A stretch of 6,058 nucleotides of DNA, from assembly GCA_015062715.1 (NCBI GenBank), contig SUUD01000130.1, positions 1-6,058 on the forward strand, written 5' to 3'. The position numbers were made by a program, and so were the translations under genes. This document shows, piece by piece, positions 1 through 5,339 of the stretch (the first letter of the stretch is position 1; each line of letters begins with the position of its first letter). The notes beneath the pieces are model-generated. The model was not told where the DNA came from. It made no database searches and saw only the letters and a program-made list of their open reading frames with translations. Origin of the DNA: Olsenella sp. GTDB lineage: Bacteria; Actinomycetota; Coriobacteriia; Coriobacteriales; Atopobiaceae.

Positions 1-33
1 CCCCGAGAAGTCGGAGGCTGGCCCATCTTGGCT

Positions 34-44
34 ACTTGACAAGT
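34..44. promoter_or_regulatory. Short palindrome ACTTG-A-CAAGT beyond the MATE stop
   Basis: An 11-bp odd-centred perfect palindrome (ACTTG, central A, CAAGT) lies 12 nt beyond the MATE stop codon. It overlaps a TTGACA hexamer (36-41) on the plus strand, but no -10 hexamer follows at proper spacing. It could be an operator half-hidden by the window edge, or a chance palindrome. Positions 1-55 otherwise show no convincing gene. Confidence 0.2.
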
Positions 45-55
45 CTGTCTACATA

Positions 56-1432
56 TCAGGCGTCCATGCGGGCGGCGGCCGCGCGCTCGTGGACGGAGCC
101 CTTGAAGCGCAGCAGCACAAACCCGCAGAGCGCGGCGGTGACAAGCGACGCGACGGGGGTGTTGAGCCACAGGCCGTCAAGGCCAAGCGGCCAGAGCGCG
201 GCAAGCGCCGCCAGGGGGGCGACCAGCGCCATGACCACCGAGACGAGGCTTGCCAGCTTGGACTGGCCCACCGCGACCATGAAGCTCTGCGTGGCAAAGG
301 CCAGCCAGCGCATGAGGTAGGCGAGGGCAAAGACGCGCAGGGCGCTCACGGAGAGCGCGAGCAGCTCGGGCGTGGCGTCCGGCAGGAACACCAGCGTGAT
401 GATGTCGGGCACCGTGCGGACAAAGACCACGTAGACCAGGCCGAACGCCGCGCTTGCGGCAAAGCAGTGCAGCTCGAGCGACTTGACGCGCCCCAGCGTG
501 CCGGCGCCCCAGTTGAAGCCCACCGCGGGCTGCAGCGAGTCGACCGTGCCGTAGATGAGCGTGGCGACGATGCCCTCCGAGAACATGAGGACGCCCCAGA
601 CCGAGACGGCGTCCTCGCCGCCCAGCCGGAGAAGTGCCATGTTCATGACGATCGACATGAGGCGGCCCGAGACGTTCTCCAAGAAGATGGGCATGCCCAG
701 GCGGACGATTTCGAGGACCATCTCTGTTGTGGGCTCCGGCCTCACGAAGCGCAGCTGCAGCCCCCCGCGCACGAAGGGCCAGAAGGCGAGCACGACCGAC
801 ATGGCCATTGCCATGGAGAAGGAGAAGGCTGCGGCGCGCACGCCCAGGTGCAGCTCGGCGAGCAGGAGGTACTCCAGCACCGTCCCAAAGACGGCCATGA
901 AGAGGTTGACCATGAAGCTGCGGCTGATCTGCCCTGAGATGCGCAGGTAGTTGTCGACGGCGTAGAGCACGGTGGTGAAGGGGAGAAAGATGGCATAGAC
1001 GCGCAGGTAGGAGGCCGCGAGGCGGGCCAGCTCCCCCGTGGCGCCCATGGCAGCCATGATGGCCGGCGCACCCAGGAAGAAGACGATGCCCAGCGCGAGC
1101 CCCGTTAGGACGTTCATGATGGCGGCGCAGGTGAAGACCTGGTTGGCGCGGTCCTCGTCGCCCTTGCCCAGGCTGATCGAGATGGGGACGGCCGACCCCG
1201 AGCCAATGAGGTCGCCCAGGGCAAAGGCTAGGATGACGAAGGGCATGGCGAGGTTGATCGCCGCGAACGCGGTGCCTCCCACGAAGCGCCCCACCAGGAT
1301 GCCGTCGATGAGGCCATAGATGGACGAGATGAGCATGCCCGTGGCGCCGGGGATGGCGGCCCGCATGAAGAGCGTGCCCGTGGGCGTCTCCGCAAAGAGC
1401 CTCTTGGACTCGTCCATGGGGTTGTCGGCCAT
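56..1432 (-). CDS. MATE-family multidrug/toxic-compound exporter, MepA-like
   Basis: Predicted 458-residue inner-membrane antiporter of the MATE superfamily, which exports cationic drugs and metabolites using Na+ or H+ gradients. The two homologous MatE halves are visible, about residues 25-220 and 240-445, with some 12 hydrophobic segments. The first half carries the segment around residues 34-64 (YGLIDGILVGRFVGG, then AAINLAMP) typical of the MepA/DinF-like branch. The second half has the matching QPAVGFNWGAG signature at 301-311. Length is normal for the family. The start is fixed by AGGAGG (1439-1444) six bases before the ATG; the short acidic N-terminus is also usual. The gene is transcribed leftward, 291 nt downstream of the histidine kinase, across a repeat-filled gap. 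No convincing -35/-10 pair was seen close to the start, and no hairpin terminator was seen in the 55 nt after the stop. Substrate cannot be inferred. Family is certain; the subfamily is less so. Confidence 0.93.
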   Translation of the reverse strand: MADNPMDESKRLFAETPTGTLFMRAAIPGATGMLISSIYGLIDGILVGRFVGGTAFAAINLAMPFVILAFALGDLIGSGSAVPISISLGKGDEDRANQVFTCAAIMNVLTGLALGIVFFLGAPAIMAAMGATGELARLAASYLRVYAIFLPFTTVLYAVDNYLRISGQISRSFMVNLFMAVFGTVLEYLLLAELHLGVRAAAFSFSMAMAMSVVLAFWPFVRGGLQLRFVRPEPTTEMVLEIVRLGMPIFLENVSGRLMSIVMNMALLRLGGEDAVSVWGVLMFSEGIVATLIYGTVDSLQPAVGFNWGAGTLGRVKSLELHCFAASAAFGLVYVVFVRTVPDIITLVFLPDATPELLALSVSALRVFALAYLMRWLAFATQSFMVAVGQSKLASLVSVVMALVAPLAALAALWPLGLDGLWLNTPVASLVTAALCGFVLLRFKGSVHERAAAARMDA

Positions 1433-1521
1433 GGCTCACCTCCTCGTTTTCCGCAATGGCACACGAGGTATGAGGGTAGCAGAAGTGGCCGGGCGTTATG
1501 ACCTCGCGGGACACTGCCGCT

Positions 1522-1547
1522 GGGGGATTCGTCCCAAACTGGGACAC
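1522..1547. repeat. Partial copy of the GGGGGATTCGTCCCA repeat with a small hairpin
   Basis: GGGGGATTCGTCCCA at 1522-1536 is identical to 1635-1649. It is followed at once by AAC and TGGGAC, so 1531-1545 forms a 6-bp, 3-nt-loop hairpin (GTCCCA / TGGGAC). A further GGGACAC occurs at 1508-1514 and again at 1541-1547. This looks like a shortened or decayed member of the element found in fuller form at 1558-1719. It sits in the leader side of the MATE gene, about 90-115 nt upstream of its start. Confidence 0.6.
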
Positions 1548-1557
1548 CCGGCCCGGA

Positions 1558-1705
1558 GGATTTGTCCCACGGGGGCGAGTCATGAGCGCAGCGAATGAGC
1601 GAGCGAGGCGAGTGCCGAGCCCGGTTTGGCGGCGGGGGGATTCGTCCCACAAGGGCGAGTCATGAGCGCAGCGAATGAGCGAGCGAGGCGAGCGCCGAGT
1701 CCGGT
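1558..1705. repeat. Two direct copies of a 68-bp repeat, 80-bp period
   Basis: Positions 1558-1625 and 1638-1705 align without gaps and differ at only five positions (1563/1643, 1571-1572/1651-1652, 1613/1693, 1620/1700). The core is purine-rich GAGCG-type sequence including GAGCGCAGCGAATGAGC and GAGCGAGGCGAG. All stretches that can be translated through it give low-complexity peptides without family resemblance. Together with the flanking copies and the inverted copy, this fills most of the 291-nt gap between the histidine kinase and the MATE gene. It resembles a REP-like dispersed intergenic element rather than coding sequence. Confidence 0.85.
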
Positions 1706-1719
1706 GGGACGAATCCCCC
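1635..1719. repeat. 16-bp perfect inverted repeat around the second repeat copy
   Basis: GGGGGATTCGTCCCAC (1635-1650) and its exact reverse complement (1704-1719) enclose a 53-nt loop made of the repeat core. The right arm ends 4 nt after the histidine kinase stop codon (1724-1726), so a kinase transcript would fold into this stem at its 3' end. No T-run follows on the minus strand, so it is not a classical intrinsic terminator. It could still protect the 3' end or aid termination. The same right arm could pair instead with the left-arm-like copies at 1555-1570 or 1522-1536. Confidence 0.8.
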
Positions 1720-1723
1720 GTCG

Positions 1724-3023
1724 TTAGCGCGGGAAGCGAACGGTAAAGCGGGTGCCCACGCCCTCGCGCGAGACCACCTCGATGGTGCCGCCGTGGGCGT
1801 CGACAATCCACTTGGCAATGGAGAGGCCTAGGCCGCTTCCCTCGGTGCCCTCGTTGCGGGCGCCGTCCGCACGCCAGAAGCGCTCGAACACGTGGGCAGC
1901 GTCCTCCTCAGACATGCCGATGCCCTCGTCCTGGACGATATAGCTCACGCCCGTGGGGTCGGTCGCTGCCGAGAGGCGGATGCCCGTGCCTGTGGCGGAG
2001 TACTTCTGCGCGTTCTGCACGATGATGCGCAGGGACTGCTTGACCATGACGAGGTCGCCCACCATCAGGTAGCGCGGGTCGTTGACGTCCCCCTCGTCGA
2101 CCGTGCACGTGTAGACGTGGTCGGCGTCGATCATCTCGGACTCCTCCCACACCTCGCGCACCACGTCGGCAAGGTTGATGGGCTCCTTCTGGAGCGTGTT
2201 GCGCCCGGAGTCGCCGCGGGCGAGGAACAGCAGCTGCTCCACCAGCTCCTGCATGTGGTCGGACTCGGTCCGCAGGGCCTCGATGGACTCCTCGAGCACC
2301 TTGGGGTCGGTCTTTCCCCAGCGGTCGAGCATGCCCACGTAGCCCTGGATGACGGCGATGGGCGTGCGCAGCTCGTGGCTCGCGTCGTTGACGAAGCGCA
2401 TCTGCTGGAGCTTGGCCTCCTGCATCTGGCGCAGCAGGTTGTTGAGGGCTATCTCGATGGGGCGCAGGTCCTGGTCGCCGGTGCTCACGGTGGGGGAGTC
2501 AACGCTGGCCCGTGCGATGGCCTGCTCGAGCGTGGCAATCTTGTCAACGCCGGACGCCGCGGACAGGGACATGGGGTCGACCACGCCCGCCTGGCTCAGC
2601 GCGTCGGCCATGATGGCCAGGTCGTTGAGGGGCTGGAGCTTGCGGCGCACGCGGCGGATCTCGCCAAAGACGCCAAACAGGTCGATGAGCTGCCACAGCA
2701 GGATGAATGCGGGAATCGGCCAGATGGGCTCGATGGCGTCGAGGAGGGGGAACGTGTAGGTGCGGCCGGGCGCCATGACCTCGTAACGCCAGGTCGACAC
2801 GGACATGCCGTCGCCAAAGAGGCCGAACGGGCAGTTGGGGAAGATCCTGCCCGAGGCCATGAGGCTGGCGGGCAGCGTGTCATTGCAGGTGCAGGCAAAG
2901 ATGAAGAGGGCAATTGCCGCTAGCAGCAGGTCGAAGAGGAGCCAGCGCAGCAGGCGTCGCCACCAGTTGCCCCAGCCGATGGAGCGCGCGATGGATGACG
3001 CCCTTGCGCTGCCCTTGCTGAGC

Positions 3024-3043
<20 letters not shown>
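1724..3043 (-). CDS. Membrane sensor histidine kinase of a two-component system
   Basis: A 439-residue sensor kinase. A membrane segment at about 32-53 and a second at about 105-127 bracket a short extracytoplasmic loop of about 50 residues, with cysteines at 51 and 53 (membrane edge) and 71. A cytoplasmic linker follows, then the HisKA dimerisation domain with DASHELRTPIAVIQGY (phosphoacceptor His223). The HATPase domain has the N-box NAQKYS (Asn344), G1 DEGIGM (372-377), F-box FERFW (386-390) and G2 GSGLGL (402-407). All catalytic boxes are intact. The linker shows no clear HAMP signature. The ATG at 3043 is chosen because GAGGGG (3050-3055) lies six bases upstream and the N-terminus is a normal basic one; a TTG 39 nt further upstream lies deeper in the regulator gene. 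The gene overlaps the response regulator by 20 nt, indicating coupled translation. The signal it senses is unknown. Confidence 0.94.
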
Positions 3044-3746
<703 letters not shown>

Positions 3747-3771
3747 GGTGCGTCCCTCCTGTGCGCAGTGC

Positions 3772-3801
3772 AAAACGGGCGGAGGCGCCTGCCCCCGCCC
3801 G
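3772..3801 (-). terminator. Intrinsic terminator after the DUF4342 gene
   Basis: On the minus strand an 11-bp GC-rich stem (3776-3786 paired with 3791-3801, one G-U wobble) with a four-base loop AGGC is followed directly by TTTT (3772-3775). It starts 17 nt past the stop of the DUF4342 gene. It lies between that gene and the response regulator and leaves 25 nt between the U-tract and the regulator's ATG. Confidence 0.85.
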
Positions 3802-3818
3802 CTATCGTAGCCCAGATG

Positions 3819-4391
3819 CTAGTTCTGGGCGTCGCTCTCGCCGGCGTCCTTGTCGCCCATGACCGTGTCCTTGATGGAGTCGACCCCGTCGGAGGCCATG
3901 TCCATGACCTTGTTCACGTCCACGGTGATGGGCTTGGCGCCCTCGATGTGGTAGTGGCAGTCAAAGAACAGGCCTACCACCAGCAGCGGGAACGCTGCCC
4001 ACCACAAAAGGATGCCCAGGATGATGAAGAGCACGGGCATGCCAAAGACGCGCGAGCCGTGGCGGGTGATGACGAACGAGGTGTCGAGGCTGGCCTTGAC
4101 GATGCGCTTGGCCTCTGCGCCAACGCGGCCGATCCACTCGCCAAACTTGGAGCGCTTGGTCGACTCCTGGTAGGCGTACTGGGCCTGGGCCATCTCGGGC
4201 GAGACGGGGCCGGTCTCGGTGGCGGCGCTGGTGGTGTAGCTGGCGGTCTGGGTCTGGGCCTTGCCGAGGCGCTCGAGCCAGATGATCGCGTCGAGCACGT
4301 CGTCGTTGTTGGCCTCGAGGGCGACCTTCGCGTCGTCATAGGTGACGCCGGTCTTCTCGCGGATGAGTTCGACCTTCTCGAGCTTGTCCAT
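3819..4391 (-). CDS. UBA-like domain membrane protein, DUF4342 family
   Basis: A 190-residue protein of unknown function. Residues 2-42 read as a UBA-like three-helix domain (REKTGVTYDDAKVALEA, then NNDDVLDAIIWLE), similar in pattern to those of EF-Ts and NAC-type proteins. A polar, low-complexity linker (about 43-80) leads to an amphipathic basic stretch (about 80-110). A strongly hydrophobic segment at about 116-145 is probably one hairpin or a long transmembrane helix, followed by FDCHYHIEG and an acidic tail. The UBA-like plus hydrophobic C-terminal layout is that of the DUF4342 family. The ATG at 4391 is chosen because AAAGGA (4399-4404) is seven bases upstream; the in-frame TTG two codons earlier is too close to it. 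The gene is followed by its own terminator, so it is probably monocistronic. It is divergent from the toxin-antitoxin operon. The biochemical role is not known. Confidence 0.85.
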   Translation of the reverse strand: MDKLEKVELIREKTGVTYDDAKVALEANNDDVLDAIIWLERLGKAQTQTASYTTSAATETGPVSPEMAQAQYAYQESTKRSKFGEWIGRVGAEAKRIVKASLDTSFVITRHGSRVFGMPVLFIILGILLWWAAFPLLVVGLFFDCHYHIEGAKPITVDVNKVMDMASDGVDSIKDTVMGDKDAGESDAQN

Positions 4392-4413
4392 GATCAAGTC
4401 CTTTCCGTGGCGT

Positions 4414-4432
4414 GGGGCGTCTCGTGCGCCCC
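4414..4432 (-). promoter_or_regulatory. Stem-loop in the 5' leader of the DUF4342 gene
   Basis: GGGGCG (4414-4419) and CGCCCC (4427-4432) form a perfect 6-bp GC stem with a seven-base loop. It is nine bases upstream of the AAAGGA Shine-Dalgarno sequence of the DUF4342 gene. If the leader is transcribed, the stem may stabilise it or modulate initiation. No T-run follows, so it is not a terminator. Confidence 0.35.
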
Positions 4433-4462
4433 GACTTCCTGACGACTTGCATGGTGACGTTC

Positions 4463-4497
4463 AAAGATTAACCGGTCCTTGGGCGAAGATTAATCTT
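4463..4497. promoter_or_regulatory. Operator-like AAGATTAA repeats in the divergent promoter region
   Basis: AAGATTAATCTT (4486-4497) is a perfect 12-bp palindrome. A further half-copy, AAGATTAA, lies at 4464-4471, exactly 22 bp (about two helical turns) from the one in the palindrome. These AT-rich boxes stand out in GC-rich surroundings. They lie between the divergent DUF4342 and antitoxin genes, just upstream of the toxin-antitoxin -10 element. They look like binding sites for a dimeric regulator; which regulator cannot be told. Confidence 0.5.
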
Positions 4498-4517
4498 GCA
4501 TGAGTTTGGGCCCCATC

Positions 4518-4526
4518 TGTTATACT
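4518..4526 (+). promoter_or_regulatory. Extended -10 promoter of the toxin-antitoxin operon
   Basis: TGTTATACT provides a TGn extended -10 followed by TATACT, five of six matches to the consensus TATAAT. The only nearby -35 resemblance is TTGCAT at 4496-4501 (three of six matches, 19-bp spacer), so the extended -10 probably carries the promoter. Transcription would begin near 4533, about 26 nt before the chosen antitoxin ATG. Confidence 0.6.
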
Positions 4527-4559
4527 ATCGTTAAACATATGAGGGAGGTATGTATAACA
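4518..4559. promoter_or_regulatory. Inverted repeat TGTTATAC / GTATAACA over promoter and start codon
   Basis: TGTTATAC (4518-4525) and its exact reverse complement GTATAACA (4552-4559) flank 26 nt that hold the transcription start and Shine-Dalgarno sequence. Inside it, ACATA (4535-4539) and TATGT (4549-4553) form a second, shorter inverted pair around GAGGGAGG. Antitoxins of this type usually repress their own promoter by binding short palindromic half-sites, so this is a candidate operator. Confidence 0.45.
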
Positions 4560-4891
4560 TGTCTGCAACTGCGCTGGTGGCGGCCCGCATGGAGCCCGAG
4601 CTCAGAGACCGAGCCAAGGCGCTGCTCGAGCGGGACGGCATGACGGAGTCCCAGCTCATTCGCCGCGTCTATGAGTACGTGGTTCATCTGGGGCGCGTGC
4701 CCGAGTTCCTCAAGACGGGCGAGTTCGACATGGTCATGCCCCTCGGAGGAGACGACAAGTTTGACGAGCTCCTCTTCCTCATCGAGAGCAACCCGTTCAA
4801 TGCGTACGACTTCACGGCAGTCGATGGCGAGGAGCTCAAGCGTGACAGGGCGGATGCGCTTGACAGCATGCTGGGGGCTGGCAATGAGTAG
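4559..4891 (+). CDS. RelB/DinJ-like ribbon-helix-helix antitoxin
   Basis: A 110-residue protein. The N-terminus matches the RelB/DinJ ribbon-helix-helix pattern: a short beta strand at about 3-10 (ATALVAAR), helix A with MEPELRDRAKALLERDG, then helix B with MTESQLIRRVYEYVVHLG. It should dimerise, bind operator DNA and neutralise the toxin encoded next to it. The remaining 60 residues (VPEFLKTGEFDMVMP, then an acidic, probably flexible part) would wrap the toxin; the total is somewhat longer than the usual 85-95 residues. An in-frame ATG nine bases upstream (4550) lies one base from the GGGAGG Shine-Dalgarno sequence (4543-4548), so the ATG at 4559 is preferred although its ten-base spacing is slightly long. 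The 3' end overlaps the toxin ATG by 8 nt, as expected for a coupled toxin-antitoxin pair. Family assignment rests on pattern, not on a search. Confidence 0.82.
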   Translation: MSATALVAARMEPELRDRAKALLERDGMTESQLIRRVYEYVVHLGRVPEFLKTGEFDMVMPLGGDDKFDELLFLIESNPFNAYDFTAVDGEELKRDRADALDSMLGAGNE

Positions 4892-5339
4892 GTTCTATCT
4901 CGACACCAACGCCCTCATCGACCTCTACATTGCGCGTGCGCCCGGCAGGCACGAGGCCATGCTCCAGCTGGTGGAGGGTTGTCGTGGTGGTCGCGGCGAG
5001 CTGCTCGTGGGGGCAAACTCGGTTCTTGATGCCTCCTATGTCATCGAGGATGGCAGGCAGTTTCGTGAGGTCATTCCCGAACGCCGCCTGCGCCAGCAAC
5101 TCGCCTCAAACCTCAGGCGCATTGCCTTTCACTACCTCACCATCTGCCCCATAGACGAGCGGGTCCTGCGCGCCGCGCATCGCAACAAGGCCGAGCCGGA
5201 CTTCGATGACGCCCTTGTGGCGGAGTGCGCGCGCGAGGCCGGGGCAGACATCATTGTGTCGAGCGACCAGCGGGCGTTTCGCAACTCAGCCGTGCCGGGG
5301 GCAACTCCCGAGGAATGCGCCGCCTGTGTGCGAGGCTAG
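4884..5339 (+). CDS. PIN-domain ribonuclease toxin (VapC-like)
   Basis: A 151-residue PIN-fold protein, expected to be a Mg2+/Mn2+-dependent endoribonuclease that cleaves structured RNA when free of antitoxin. Visible acidic positions are Asp7 in YLDTNALIDLY, Asp49 or Glu55 in NSVLDASYVIE, Asp109 (with Asp106) in PDFDDALVAECARE and Asp128 in SSDQRAF, in the order and spacing of the PIN active site. The length is near the 130-150 usual for such toxins. The open frame extends upstream inside the antitoxin gene, but that part is a serine-rich shadow. The ATG at 4884 begins the beta strand leading to the first Asp, and GGGGG (4873-4877) lies six bases before it. Translation is probably coupled through the 8-nt overlap. 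The stop codon overlaps that of the convergent ZIP gene. Confidence 0.9.
   Translation: MSRFYLDTNALIDLYIARAPGRHEAMLQLVEGCRGGRGELLVGANSVLDASYVIEDGRQFREVIPERRLRQQLASNLRRIAFHYLTICPIDERVLRAAHRNKAEPDFDDALVAECAREAGADIIVSSDQRAFRNSAVPGATPEECAACVRG

Noticed and set aside
89..937. Plus-strand open frame of 282 codons opposite the MATE gene
   Set aside because: The composition (Glu/His/Gly/Arg-rich, no hydrophobic core) is typical of a shadow of a membrane-protein gene, and no ribosome site supports it.
1704..1719. Repeat stem after the kinase stop as an intrinsic terminator
   Set aside because: The stem has a 53-nt loop and no T-run on the minus strand, so it is recorded as a repeat rather than a terminator.
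1522..1719. Repeats as a CRISPR array
   Set aside because: There are only two near-full copies with an 80-bp period, the repeated part is longer than any spacer between copies, and no cas genes are nearby.
177..1811. Minus-strand open frame of 544 codons spanning the MATE gene in another frame and the repeat gap
   Set aside because: It is out of frame with the clear MATE protein, is rich in Arg/His/Pro/Gly, and crosses the DNA repeats, producing repeated peptides such as RSLIRCAHDSP that reflect the repeat rather than a gene.
1892..2923. Plus-strand open frame of 343 codons opposite the histidine kinase
   Set aside because: It is antisense to a kinase with all catalytic boxes intact. The translation is Val/Asp/His/Gly-rich without motifs.
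4519..4524. TATAAC on the minus strand as a -10 for the DUF4342 gene
   Set aside because: No -35-like hexamer lies 16-18 bp upstream on that strand, and it would imply a leader of about 120 nt. The same bases fit the plus-strand extended -10 better.
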